A stretch of 64,000 nucleotides of DNA from assembly GCF_029962835.1 (NCBI RefSeq), contig NC_080583.1, positions 70,541,158-70,605,157 of the forward strand, given 5' to 3'. The stretch is from Magnolia sinica. Its lineage: Eukaryota > Streptophyta > Magnoliopsida > Magnoliales > Magnoliaceae. This document shows positions 34,441-46,500 of the stretch, in pieces. The notes under the pieces are model-generated. The model was not told the DNA's origin, ran no database searches, and saw only the letters and a list, made by a program, of their open reading frames with translations. Within the stretch, counting starts at the first letter, position 1; every line of letters begins with the position of its first letter. The position numbers and the translations under genes are program-made.

Positions 34441-37438
34441 GGTAACTACAGTAACAAGCCTGCCTATTCAACCTGTCAGTAACTAATCCGTAGTCCTGTC
34501 TTCGAACGCCACCTACCCACACCAGCTAGATTAGTGGTGTGTGGTACCCCAGCCAATCCGCTTCCAGTTGGCGGAGTAGCCAATGTGAAGAGCTTGTCCT
34601 GATGACTACTGTGGTATGCATGTGGATCAAAATGTTGATGTGATGTATCATCGGCAGGTACAAAGAAATTATTTTGCATAGCATACGTGGCATGCTTGTT
34701 ATTTACATAAAATGTTTAGATTTCAGCTATATGTTCGATGTATCATGAACCAAAATTATACTAAATTGACTTAATGACAATAGGAATGGTGGGCATTTAT
34801 TGGACAGTTAAAACTGAGTAATATATGATGGTCATATTTAAATAAATATGTCTTCACAAATGACAGGTCAGATTGTTCAACCAATGTGATTTTATGATTG
34901 TTACTTTGGAACAATGGATTCAACAATGTAGTTGGTTTAATCATATGATACTTAAGCGTTTGGCAGATAAACAATTAGAAATTACACGTGGAATGTATGA
35001 ACCAAAATTAAACTTATTATATTGTGGCGGCCTAATTTCACTATTTCAAAGTCCAAAAAATCAGATTGTTTGAACAATCATAACCTGTAATTGGTGGGCA
35101 ATTATTTGTTGAAATCAGATCACTCGATAGATTATATTTTTAACTATCCAACACCCATATGATAGCCAAGTGGTCAAGCCCAAGTTTTGGTGAATGATAC
35201 ATCTATACTTGGAAAACATTTAGACAGTTGGATTTAAATTGTCTGTATCCCACCTATGCAATTTCAAAAGTACATTTAGGTGCCGTATGCCTGCCCGAAA
35301 TTGTTCTTCCAGCTGTACAGTTGGTTTTATACACATCTTTTTCTAGTTTAAAAAAAATAATAAAATAAAATCAGAAGTAAATTTTGCCCATGTATCAATC
35401 ACCACTCCGCTAGATTACCAAAGTTTGTCTTTGAGTTAATGCATGCCTCCTGTATAATCTATAAGCTGAGTCTCTGTATTAAGGTCATGTTAGAACAGCC
35501 CACATGGGTGGTGGCCCTGATGTGGGTTTTTTGTTTTCTTTGAAAACTTCGGCCATCTTCCTGGGGCCCAATCTTTTTAGGAAACGCACACTTAAGAGGT
35601 TAACACTAAGGCAGTGTTTAGTTGCCAAATCTGTTTAGTGTTCTGTCCTTTGTTGTTGATTTCTTAAATTTATAAATAGCAGGGTTCGTTGATGCCATTG
35701 AGTAGATGTCGTTTCCATCGACAAATGTTCGATGCCATCGAAAAAAAATTCACAAAATTTATGTTTTATTTCTGGAATACTTTGGTGTTTTACTCGATGA
35801 CATTGAAAGTATTCAATGCCTTCGAAAGTACCATTGAGCGCGCGCGCAAAATTGCATAAGTGCATGATTTGTTTCTTATTCTGATTGTGATACTATGTTA
35901 TGTTGTATATAGTAGGTGTAATCAACATCTAGGAAGAAGAAGTGGAGTTCTAGGCTTTTTAAATTCATGCATAACATTTTCAAGGGCATAGTTAGGGGTT
36001 GTGAAGTGGATTCGAGGCTTGTTTGAATCGGTAACAAACTATCTCTTGTATTTCTTATTTCATAGTACATTACTTGTCACTTTGTGTCGTGGTTTTTACC
36101 TGAAAGGGTTTTTCCACGTAAAATTCAGATTGCTCGTGTTTGAAATTGATTGCGTGATTGGTAGTACTTTGCTTAATTTGTCTCTATGTGCTTTTGCGAT
36201 TCCCCAACATCTCTCAACTTAAAAATTATTTGCTTAGCATTTTGCCACTGAAATAAAATAAAATTTTAGACTAAGATTTTTCAAAAACAGATGCATTAAG
36301 CAAACCAAATTTAGCCATTCCCTAAGAAATACTAGCCCAACTCTTACATTCTTCAGAAAAAATAATAATCAATGAACTAATTCCCTAGCAACCAAATAAA
36401 CCCTAATGAGATTTAATTTTATGACGAGGCATTAAAACAAATCCTATAAATAAGATTAATGAGATGAGACTCTTGACCCTTTCCATATACTCAAGACATG
36501 TGGTCCTATTCATCTTTAGCACACGCATAAGAGTAATAAAAAAGGAAAGCTGAGCCAAGAGCACATGCATGATGGATATATATAGATCATCGATCGTTAC
36601 CATTTAGAGGCATATCATGCATCTTTGAGTCACCATATGAACTACGGTAAGTACTTGATGTATATATTGATTATGGTATTTAATTTGTTTTGAATTGCAT
36701 ATGTACATATCATGTATGGATTACTGTTTACAAGTCATAGTCTGTGATGTAGTGAAGAGTGAGAAGGGATTATGGGAAAACCTAGAATCTACAAGGATAT
36801 TTTCTTGAATCCATGAGAAAAAATCAAAATTTTATTAATCAATAATTTTCTAATGTGTATGTTTTAATTACACCATTAATAAAGAAAGAAATAAACCAAA
36901 ATTTTAAATTATGAAAAATAATAAAATTCTTACCCTAATAAAAGTCAAAAGTATAGTAAAACTCTTCTAAAGCCTAATTCTTAAAAAATCTAGATAAACT
37001 TTTTCTAGAAGAGTCCTAACATGATTAGGAGTAATTTTATTTTTTATTTTTTATTTTTTAAGATGAAAAATCTAAAAATAAGGAAATACTACAAAATTCA
37101 AAATTACTAAAAATAGTATATTTTCCCTAAAATCTCATTTTTAAGCTGGAAGTGCGTGTTTTCTTGAGAAATGTCCTGACGCGACCAACTATATGGGTTG
37201 GTTCATTTCGAATATCCCGTTACAATAAAGATTGATAGGTTGTGCACCTCGTAATAATACTCAGATAAAAAGTAATGACCAATTTACTATTCATCTTCTT
37301 TTGATCCAACCATACTACGAATGTATTTGTGCCATGTCCTACATTAGACATATCAATTAGAAAAAAACTCATCATCGAGTTACTCAAAGAACTTAAGTCA
37401 TGATACCCAAACAATTTCTGGCACCCATCTTCTTTTGA
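34441..37438. other. Gene-less stretch with possible old LTR sequence
   Basis: No gene is supported. 35680-35850 contains repeated CGATGCCATCGA and CGATGACATTGA motifs and 35990-36090 a GATTCGAGG-type segment, suggestive of an old copia LTR without clear ends. 36830-37200 is AT-rich. The short frames (35635-36603) do not resemble proteins. Confidence 0.35.
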
Positions 37439-38157
37439 TCATTTTCTTGCACTTTTCTTTAGGCTCTTGAGCCGACATAACACATGGAGCTTAGATAGTT
37501 CAATGTACTGCACTCTGACATGCAAATGGAGGATGTCCCAACAATTTTGTATATTTGAATAGATCCAAACTTGCAAAACTCTAGGCTAAGGAAGATCCCA
37601 ATTAAGATTTCTATATGTAAACTGCTCAAGACATCGCAGAAGCCTGCTGACATAACAATTCATGTCCTTTTTTCTTAAAACCATTTATTTACAAGAAGAT
37701 AGTGGAAGGGCTAAAAGTCTTCCAATCTGGTAGAATGTTTGGGGCAATCCAATCCACAATAGGCCAATTAGATCAATTGTTTGGAACATGAGATGGGGCC
37801 CACATGTACATAAACAAGGGCATCAAGGCACTATAAAAACTCCAATGCATCATGACCCTACAACACCACCCAAATAAAAGTAAGAATAAATACAAAAAGG
37901 AAATTGCCTACTGATTTGGATGGTTAGAAATCTAGATAGCTATACATCAATGCCAGTTCTTCAAGGTTGGCGGTATCATAGGTCCCCACAAAAGAAGACA
38001 AACAAACAAAGGTAAAGGCAATGTAGCTTTTGGTAAGAGTTAACATTTTACCTCACGGAGAAATATTTACAATGTTGTAATCTGGCTAATTAGGCCAATT
38101 ACCATGTCAACAATATATATAGACATGTCGTCGATTATTGGTTTCAGCAAGTAACTA

Positions 38158-38211
<54 letters not shown>

Positions 38212-39727
38212 TTTTCTTGCACTTTTCTTTAGGCTCTTGAGCCGACATAACACATGGAGCTTAGATAGTTCAATGTACTACACTCTGACATGCAAATGGA
38301 GGTTGTCCCAACAATTTTGTATGTTTGAATAGATCCAAACTTGCAAAACTCTAGGCTTAGGAAGATGCCAATAAAGATTTCTATATGTAAACTACTCAAG
38401 ACATCGCAGAAGCCTGCTGACATAACAATTCATGAAGCCTGCTGACATAACAATTCATGTCCTTTTTTCTTAAAACCATTTATTTACAAGAAGATAGTGG
38501 AAGGGCTAAAAGTCTTCCAATCTGGTAGAATGTTTGGGGCAATCCAATCCACAATAGGCCAATTAGATCAATTGTTTAAAACATGATCATGGGGCCCACA
38601 TGTACATAAATAAGGGCATCAAGGCACTATAAAAACTCCAATGCATCATGACCCTATAACACCACCCAAATAAAAGTAAGAATAAATATAAAAAGGAAAT
38701 TTCCTACCGATTTGGATGGTTAGAAATCTAGATAGCTATACATCAATGCCAGGTCTTCAAGGTTGGCGGTATCATAGGTCCCCACAAAAGAAGACAAACA
38801 AACAAAGGTAAAGGCAATGTAGCTTTTGGTAAGAGTTAACATTTTACCTCACGGAGAAATATTTACAATGTTGTAATCTGGCTAATTAGGCTAATTACCA
38901 TGTCAACAATATATATTGACATGTCGTCGATTATTGGTTTCAGCAAGTAACTAAGATATATATATATATATATATATATATATCATTTTCTTGCACTTTT
39001 CTTTAGGCTCTTGAGCCGACATAACACATGGAGCTTAGATAGTTCAATGTACTGCACTCTGACATGCAAATGGAGGATGTCCCAACAATTTTGTATATTT
39101 GAATAGATCCAAACTTGCAAAACTCTAGGCTTAGGAAGATCCCAATAAAGATTTCTATATGTAAACTGCTCAAGACATAGCAGAAGCCTGCTGACATAAC
39201 AATTCATGAAGCCTGCTGACATAACAATTCATGTCCTTTTTTCTTAAAACCATTTATTTACAAGAAGATAGTGGAAGGGCTAAAAGTCTTCCAATCTGGT
39301 AGAATGTTTGGGGCAATCCAATCCACAATAGGCCAATTAGATCAATTGTTTGGAACATGATCATGGGGCCCACATGTACATAAACAAGGGCATCAAGGCA
39401 CTATAAAAACTCCAATGCATCATGACCCTACAACACCACCCAAATAAAAGTAAGAATAAATACAAAAAGGAAATTGCCTACCGATTTGGATGGTTAGAAA
39501 TCTAGATAGCTATACATCAATGCCAGTTCTTCAAGGTTGGTGGTATCATAGGTCCCCACAAAAGAAGACAAACAAACAAAGGTAAAGGCAATGTAGCTTT
39601 TGGTAAGAGTTAACATTTTACCTCACGGAGAAATATTTACAATGTTGTAATCTGGCTAATTAGGCCAATTACCATGTCAACAATATATATTGACATGTCG
39701 TCGATTATTGGTTTTAGCAAGTAACAT
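37439..39727. repeat. Three direct copies of a ~0.72-0.75-kb segment separated by TA tracts
   Basis: Copies start ATTTTCTTGCACTTTTCTTT at 37441, 38211 and 38984 and end near 38158, 38955 and 39725 with GCAAGTAACTAAGATATA or a variant. TA microsatellites separate them (38158-38209 and 38955-38983). Copies 2 and 3 share a 25-bp duplication of GAAGCCTGCTGACATAAC (at 38410-38457 and 39184-39231) that copy 1 lacks, so they are the closer pair. Each copy carries a 64-codon minus-strand frame (MSAGFCDVLSS...). A second minus-strand stretch encodes FVGTYDTANLEELALMYSYL and then a stop. I could not assign either to a family. Confidence 0.9.
38158..38209. repeat. (TA)n microsatellite
   Basis: About 25 TA units between copies 1 and 2 of the triplicated segment. 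A shorter tract (38955-38983) separates copies 2 and 3. Confidence 0.97.
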
Positions 39728-39734
39728 ATATATA

Positions 39735-40282
39735 GGAAAAGGTACTATGCGCTTGACCTCACGAGTTCGTCCCATGAGGTCGAGCTGTGTGGGCCCCATT
39801 GTGATGCATTTTGAACATCTACCCCATCAATCAGATGCACCATTCCATCGTGGGCCTAGGTCTCAAAAAGCAAGTCAATCCATGACTTGTGTGGGCCACA
39901 CCACATTCAGAAGTGGGGATGGGCCGTGCACCATTAAAACATTCATAATCATTTTTTGGGCCCACCGAGATGTGGTTTGCAAATCCAGCCCATCCATTAT
40001 GTGTGTCCCACTTGGATGAGGGTTCAGACCAAGTTTCAGCAGCATTCAAAACTCAGGTGGGCCCCACCAAGTGATTTTATATGTTTTAACGGTGTCTTCA
40101 CATGATTTTAGATGGTATGGCCCACTTGAGTTCCGTATACGACTGATTTTTGGGATATCCCATAATTTATAGGGGACCCATCAAATGGATGGTGTTGATG
40201 GTCAACACGCATCACGATGGGGCCCACATAGGTCGACCTCACGGGAGCTTATCGTGAGGTCGAGCGCGTAGTACCTTTTCCC
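39735..40282. mobile_element. MITE family B, copy 1 (548 bp)
   Basis: Terminal inverted repeats GGAAAAGGTACTATGCGC(T)TGACC and GGTCGAGCGCGTAGTACCTTTTCC, with further inverse similarity inward (GTGTGGGCCCC / GGGGCCCACA). It lies in a TA tract (TATATAG ... CTATATA). The 109-codon plus-strand and 72-codon minus-strand frames over it also occur, with changes, in the other copies and are not genes. Confidence 0.85.
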
Positions 40283-40317
<35 letters not shown>

Positions 40318-40319
<2 letters not shown>

Positions 40320-40545
40320 TCTCGGTCTCCTTCGCACAAGACCGCACGAAGCTTTAATGCGAGCTTATATATGAGCTGTTAGATTACACTCATTGGCTGG
40401 GATTCAACAGCCGTGAGAATGAGAGAGTCTGCAAAATAATGACTCACGTGCCAAGATGTTTGCAATCTCACGGGAATTGCAGATATTCCCTCGCGCTCAC
40501 GACAATGGCACCATGTTCGCAGTTATGTAGCTATTGGACAGTGCT
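40318..40545 (+). repeat. Dispersed repeat C, copy 1
   Basis: GACCGCACGAAGCTTTAATG, GAGCTTATATATGAGCTGTT, GATTACACTCATTGGCTGGG, GAATGAGAGAGTCTGCAAAA. The same sequence is inverted at 62410-62557. A small piece (GACCGCACGAAGCTTTAATG, then TATATATAG) recurs at 44966-45000. A GA run precedes it (40300-40319). Confidence 0.75.
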
Positions 40546-42520
40546 TTGCGAGCTGATCATGATGTATGTCTTTTATCCATGCCATTCATCTATTATTTCA
40601 TATCATTTTGGAGCATGAGCCTAAGAATGAGGTAGATCCAAATCTCAAATGGACCACCTGAAATGGGAAAGCTTATATGTCCCGAGGGGGGGGGGGAATT
40701 TAAAATAAATACAACGGAATAAATAAAGTGAGATAGCCAAATAAATAAACCAATACACAATGCAATCTCAAAATATTGATTGTTCTAAGGACAACCATGC
40801 ATCATAAAAATGGCAAGGCAACCTTACTAGAACAAATAGAAAAACAGAAGCTCAAACTAATAAAGAGATAGTAATGAATAAATTGAAGAAATATAAATCT
40901 AAACTATTACAACATTCCCCACTGAGCTTGAAATAAAATGATTACAATCATTCACATCCACATATACATCCCACAAATGAATAATTAAATATATGAAATA
41001 TAAACCACACAACCACAAAACACAAGGGATTATAGTGGTTCGCCTGTGTGTACACCAATTGTTAATAAACAGCCACACAGCGCTACTCCACTCCTAATAT
41101 CCTCACATAGGAGATATCAGCGTTCACTATCAAAGATAGGTTTTCCAGGTTTACCCAAAACTTTCACAATTGTGTCTTTCTCTGTGGGCTTACATAATTA
41201 AAAAACCCATCTTCTAAGTTTTCTTGGCTCTCCTCAGATAACCAATACAATGAGATTTTTCTGACAAATCTCAAAAGAAAACCAAATGAAACTAAATTAC
41301 ATAAACATAAAATACCTGAATTTCTCCTTCGTTATAGCAGCCCAGAAGAACCAAGTCGGAGTAGAGATTTGAATGTCAAAGTTCAATGTCCAATACTCAC
41401 TTTATAATGGTTCTAGGTTCTAATAGATTTTAAATTAAACCAAATTGGGTGTAGCTCTATTTGATTTTAATTCCAAGAAGACGGATTACAGTAATTCCTC
41501 TTTTCAAATAAGATTGGAATATAGGAACAAAATCAAATAAGAAAAGCTAAAGAAAGATAATATTAAATATGCACACTTAGCTTAAATGGAGCACAAACTT
41601 ATCTCTCAGAAGGCCGAATTAAATTAGCTTGAATTTCATGTTTTATTCTGAGATTCGTGCTTTATTTATAGGTGAGCAAATCACGTCTTCGACTAGTCGA
41701 AATATCTCTACGACTAGTCGTAAAACCAACAGATATTTGAAAATTCGGGCGCGATAAGATTTGGCGATTTCACGACTGGTCGTAGGTAGTCCACGACTGG
41801 TCGTAGGTTTCCTTTGACTGGTCGTAGGTTGCTCACGACTAGTTGAATCTAGCCAAATTTTAACATTGTACTTTGAGTCGTAGGTTTATGACTGGTCGAA
41901 GAAGTAGTCAACACTGTTCATACGACTAGTCGAACAAACCCTAAGACTAGTCGAAGCTTAATAGAAAATTTCTGAATTTTGCAACAAACTTACAACTGAT
42001 CTAGGAAATTCGTAGATAGGTCGAAGCAGTACAAAGACTAGTCGAACAAGGTCCAGGACTAGTCTTAGAACACCCCAAACTCACTTATATAAAATATATG
42101 AATTATGTATCTAGAATGGCCTACTCTAAAGGTCAACCTAAGGTCAGTCATACCTCAATAATAAAGTAAGGACATTGAAAATAGGAGACGAGTGACCTTT
42201 GAAAGTAGTGAAGCTTAAAGTCTTGATGTAGCTCAAACTTGAAAGCTTCTTGAGATCTTGAGATTGAACTTGAAAGCTTCTTGAGATCTTGCATTATCCT
42301 TGTCTTGAATTAAATCGAACAATCTCACTTTCTCGAGTCTTGACTTGTGAACAGTGCTTGTCAATCAAAGCTGATCTTGAGTAAAGCTTTGTTCTTCACA
42401 TATGCAAACTTCATAACAGTGTCTTTGGCACCCTAAATTTGATAACAAAAAGGGGCTATAAACTATAGCACTTACACCACCCCACAGGAAAGCAACTGTG
42501 ATTGAACACCCATCATCATT
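40546..42520. mobile_element. Fold-back MITE family A copy split by a solo LTR
   Basis: The first part (40555-40658: GTATGTCTTTTATCCATGCC, GGTAGATCCAAATCTCAAATG) joins the rest (42482-42518: CCACAGGAAAGCAACTGTG, TTGAACACCCATCAT) once the LTR at 40659-42476 is removed. The second half of the MITE is missing. Confidence 0.75.
40659..42476. mobile_element. Solo LTR, 1,818 bp (copia-like)
   Basis: Starts TG, ends CA, and is flanked by a perfect 5-bp duplication CCACC (40654-40658 and 42477-42481). It opens TGAAATGGGAAAGC, TTATATGTCCCGAGG and a 13-base G run. At 41690-42075 it carries a cluster of CGACTAGTCG / CGACTGGTCG palindromes. No coding sequence or second LTR was found. The copia assignment is from general resemblance only. 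Confidence 0.85.
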
Positions 42521-42546
42521 ATATACACACACACACACACACATAT

Positions 42547-43093
42547 AAAAAAGGTACTATGCGCTCGACCTCACGAGCCCGTCCCATGAGGTCGAGCTGT
42601 GTGGGCCCCACCGTGATGCGTTTCAAACATCTACCCCTTCAATCAGATGCACCATTCCATTGTGGGCCTAGATCTCAAAAATCAAGTCAATCTATGACTT
42701 GTGTGGCGACACCACATACAGAAGTGGGGAGGGGCCGTGCACCATTAAAACATTCATTATCAATTTTTTGGGCCCACCGAGATGTGGTTTGCAAATCCAG
42801 CCCATCCATTATGTGTGTCCCACTTGGATGAGGGTTCAAACCAAGTTTCAACAGCATTCAAAACTCAAGTGGGCCCCACCAAGTACTTTTATATGTTTTA
42901 ACGGTCTCTTCACATGATTTTAGATGGTATGGCCCACTTAAGTTCCGAATACGGCTGATTTTTGGGATATCCCATAATTTAGAGGGGACCCATCAAATGC
43001 ACGGTGTTGATGGTCGAAACGCATCACGGTGGGGCCCACACAGCTCGACCTCACGGGAGCTTATCGTGAGGTCGAGCGCATATTACCTTTTCC
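42547..43093. mobile_element. MITE family B, copy 2
   Basis: Same ends as copy 1 (AAAAAAGGTACTATGCGCTC ... GAGCGCATATTACCTTTTCC), after an AC microsatellite (42523-42541). Only TATATATATATA separates it from copy 3. Confidence 0.88.
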
Positions 43094-43105
43094 ATATATA
43101 TATAT

Positions 43106-43653
43106 GGGAAAAGGTACTATGCGCTCGACCTCACAAGTCCGTCCCATGAGGTCGAGCTATGTGGGCCCCACCATGATGCGTTTCGAACATCTACCCCATC
43201 AGTCAGATGCACCATTCTATCGTGGGCCTAGGTGTCAAAAATCAAGTCAATCCGTGACTTTTATGGGCCACACCACATACAGAAGTGGGGAGGGGCTATG
43301 CACCATTAAAACATTCATAATCATTTTTTGGGCCCACTGAGATGTGGTTTGCAAATCCAGCTCATCCATTATGTGTGTCCCACTTGGATGAGGGTTCAAA
43401 CCAAGTTTCGGCAGCATTCAAAACTTAGGTGGGCCCCACTAAGTGCTTTTATATGTTTTAACGGTGTCTTCACATGATTTTACATGGTATGGCCCACCTG
43501 AGTTCCGTATATGGTTGATTTTTGGGATATCCCATAATTTAGAGTGGAGCTATCAAATGCACGGTGTTGATGGTCGACACGCATCACGGTGGGGCCCACA
43601 CAGCTCGACCTCGCAGTCACTTATCGTGAGGTCGAGTGCATAATACCTTTTCC
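43106..43653. mobile_element. MITE family B, copy 3
   Basis: GGGAAAAGGTACTATGCGCT ... GTGCATAATACCTTTTCC, in the same orientation as copy 2 and of the same length as copy 1. TA tracts flank it on both sides. Confidence 0.88.
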
Positions 43654-43814
43654 ATATATATATATTCTAATTGCAAGTATTTCATAGGTCCTACCAATTT
43701 GTCACTCATGCAGGACATCCAATCCATGCAAATGTGGGCCACATCATGAAGAACACGTAGGGGAAAAAATCAGGATGGTCCACTGGGACACACCACCTAT
43801 CTACAAGGTGTCTA

Positions 43815-44175
43815 GACTCTGTGGGCCCCACCGTGATGTATGTGTTTTATCCACTACATCCATCCATTTTTCCAGGTTATTTTAGGGCATGAGCCCAAAA
43901 TTGGAGTATATCCAAGTTTCAAGTGGACCACGCCACCGGAAAATAGTGAGAAAACAATGGAGATAATGACATCGACCATTGAAACCTTGTTGGGGTCCAC
44001 ATAATATTTATTTGTCATCTAATACCTTGATTAGGTCACAAAAATGTAGATGAATGGAAAACACAAATATCAGCTTAATCTAAAAACTTCCATGGCCCCA
44101 ACAAGTTTTCAATGACAGGCATTCAATGCCCACTGTTTCTGTAGTGTGGTCCACCTTAGCTTTGACAACAACCGC
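43815..44175. mobile_element. Fold-back MITE family A copy
   Basis: GTGGGCCCCACCGTGATGTA at 43821, GTTTTATCCACTACATCCAT, TCAAGTGGACCACGCCACC, hinge GGGGTCCACATAATATTTAT, ending TGTAGTGTGGTCCACC. The outer part of the second half is lost. Confidence 0.7.
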
Positions 44176-45249
44176 TGGATTGATTTAAAATACAGGCACA
44201 ACTCATCTAATCTAATGTGGTGGATCCACTGCAATTTTCAAAGGACTTGATCTCCATGGTCTGGTCCATCTCTTGCATGATTTTGATGGCCTACGCACAT
44301 GACATTGTCGCAGGAAAGACGTGCAGCCATAACAATTCACGTATAGTGCCTGTGCGTCATCATTTCTTCAGTTTGTACAAGTGGGTCCTTGATTAAGTAA
44401 TCCAGACCATTGGTCCGGTCGGCCCCACTATGCATGTTCCACACCAGGAAAATCTCCTCTTTGGGAGAAGCGTGGTCTTTCAAGTTTCCACTTGCAGATG
44501 GACGGTTAAAAATAAGTTAAAAGATCCACATGCAACTCTCTTATAGAAATTTTATTTTGGGTGAGTCAAAAAAATAAAATGAGGTTGGACATGAGCCCAA
44601 CCCAAGGACCTTAATAACATGAACCCAAGTTGCAACCCTACATCAATGGGGCTAACAACGGGTCAGATTCCATTAGGCCGAGGTCAGCCCAAGTCCAAAC
44701 AACTTGAATTTGGGCTGAAAGTTAGACCCAAGTGCAGCCAGGCATTCAAGTCCAAAACTATCCAGAAGCGCAGCCAATGGGCAAAAAGTTCAACCCAACT
44801 CATCAATGGCTAGGATAGCCTTAGAGACCGATGGGCCTGGTCTAGCCGTCCCATTTTATTGGACTATGGTAAAAGTCTAATAGCAAGAGGAATCAAAGCA
44901 TTGGGTCAAGTTAACCCAACCTGACAATAAATGGGTTTGGTTCCAAATTCAGGTACAAAAGCTAGACCGCACGAAGCTTTAATGTGAGCTTATATATAGG
45001 TCTTCCCACAATAAGATTTTTACTGCCATAAGTACTACCTATAGGGGTTAATAGACTAAAAAGCTTGGGACAAAACCTTTCAACATCATAAATGACTATT
45101 ATTCTTTCATTCAAATAATCATCAACTACTCTTGTGTTTCATATATATGCATGGTTTTTTGTAGTCATAGTTACATAATTTCCACGTAAATGGGTAAATA
45201 AAAAAAAATTGCTATTGATTACATTATTAAGATAGTGGTGTGTCATGAC
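44176..45249. other. Gene-less stretch 3' of the FAR1-like gene
   Basis: No gene is supported. A fragment of repeat C lies at 44966-45000. The frame at 44619-44813 has no recognisable domain. Confidence 0.4.
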
Positions 45250-45409
45250 CTAACGTTCATACATATCAACCTCGTCATCCGATGGTTCTTCATGCATATC
45301 AACCTCATCATCCGATGGTTCTTCATGCATATCAACCTCATCATCTGATGGTTCTTCACGCATATCAACTTCATTCATTGATGGTTCTTGGCACGTGGAA
45401 GATCTTATT
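45250..45409 (-). pseudogene. FAR1-like gene, last exon with four acidic repeats
   Basis: After the acceptor ACTTGCAG (ending 45410) the exon reads LIRSSTCQEPS and then four 11-residue repeats of the type EEPSDDEVDMH, ending YER and TAG at 45252-45250. The joint with the previous exon is phase 2 and keeps the frame. The repeats are 33-bp DNA tandem units. The acidic tail has no known function to me; acidic tails occur in many nuclear proteins. Confidence 0.65.
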
Positions 45410-45519
45410 CTGCAAGTAAATTATTTTGAAAGAATGAAGAAAATAATGATATAATAATTTAACAAACAAAATTAAAGAAGTAATCAAATATAAATGAATA
45501 GAATGAATTAAACACTTAC

Positions 45520-45712
45520 AGTTTTTTCCATATTGGACAATTACATTTGTCATGGCCAGGACCCCACTTCCCACATCCGTTGCATCTTCTTTTATCTTTC
45601 TTATGAGCAACCTTTTCCCTTTCAGAAATTAATTTCTTCCCACTTCTTTTAGTTTTAGCACACACCGAGTCTTTAATGATTACTTTAGTAATTTTCTTTA
45701 TTTGTTTTTATT
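45520..45712 (-). pseudogene. FAR1-like gene, penultimate exon with zinc knuckle
   Basis: The minus strand reads VCAKTKRSGKKLISEREKVA and KKDKRRCNGCGKWGPGHDKC, then NCPIWKKL, closing on the donor ACT|GTAAGT at 45520/45519. The C-x2-C-x6-H-x3-C-x-C cluster and basic region fit the C-terminal knuckle seen after the SWIM domain in FAR1/FRS and MULE-type proteins. An in-frame TAA precedes codon 1 of this segment, but the next frame upstream (QQLVVSETLVPKNKNK) looks like its natural continuation, so an A-run indel has probably broken the frame near 45700. Coding similarity ends near the CACTA end at 45771. Confidence 0.65.
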
Positions 45713-45770
45713 TTTAGGCACCAATGTCTCACTAACAACTAACTGCTGATCTTGAACTCATTTGAGAATA

Positions 45771-46500
45771 CACTATGCCAAAACAGTGAAAAAAGGACGG
45801 TCCAAAACCGTCTCAAATGACCAACAAGGACAGTCATGGACCGTCGCATGGGCAGTCATATTTCGACGTGTCGTATTACTTAAAGGACGGTTGAAAACCG
45901 GCATTCTTATTGATGAAAAAAGGACGGTCATGGATCGTCTCTTATGAGCCTTCGAAGGACAGTTATAAACCGTCCTTTAAAAGGACGGTCATGGACCGTC
46001 CTTAAAAAGGACTGTCATGGACCGTCTCTTATGAGCCTTCAAAGGACGGTCATGGACCGTCCTCTAAAAGGACTATCATAGACCGTGTCTTATGAGCCTT
46101 TAAGGGACGGTCATGGACCGTCCTTAAAAAGGACTGCTATGAACCGTCTCTTATGAGTCTTCAAAGGACAGTCATGGATCGTCCTTTAAAAGGACGATCA
46201 TGGACCATCCTTAAAAAGGACTGCTATGAACCGTCTCTTATGAGCCTTCAAAGGACATTTTCAAATTTGAGACAGTCAATATACACCTTTTACAATATAT
46301 TTCATCGTATTCTTCCTGATATACACCTATTATATAACATATTTCATCATATTCACATTCACATCCATCTAAACCCAAACTATGTAATTCATCCAAACAT
46401 AAACTACATTCATCCGAACATAAACTACATCCATCCAAACACAAACAATCTTATCCACATTACATTCATCCATGCATAAAAACATATAAGTTTACATCAT
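45771..46500 (-). mobile_element. 3' end of a second CACTA element (CACTA-2)
   Basis: CACTATGCCAAAACAG at 45771 is a typical CACTA terminus; a 3-bp flank ATA precedes it. At 45790-46260 there are about twelve units of GGACGGTCATGGACCGTCC with GTCTCTTATGAGCCTTCAAA spacers, which are palindromic subterminal repeats. 46340-46500 read in reverse (TAAACTTATATG, TTTATGCATGGATGAATG, TGTTTGGATGGATGTAG) matches 19500-19630, next to the 3' end of CACTA-1. The element therefore points leftwards with its 3' end here. Its 5' end was not found. The 108-codon frame at 46153-46479 is a shadow. Confidence 0.75.

Noticed and set aside
39690..43340. Similar 103-109-codon frames at 39690, 42502 and 43029
   Set aside because: They are the same MITE family B read three times. 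Substitutions do not respect codons and no protein family fits.
45371..45610. 79-codon minus-strand frame
   Set aside because: Out of frame with the zinc-knuckle exon and runs through the intron between the two FAR1-like exons.
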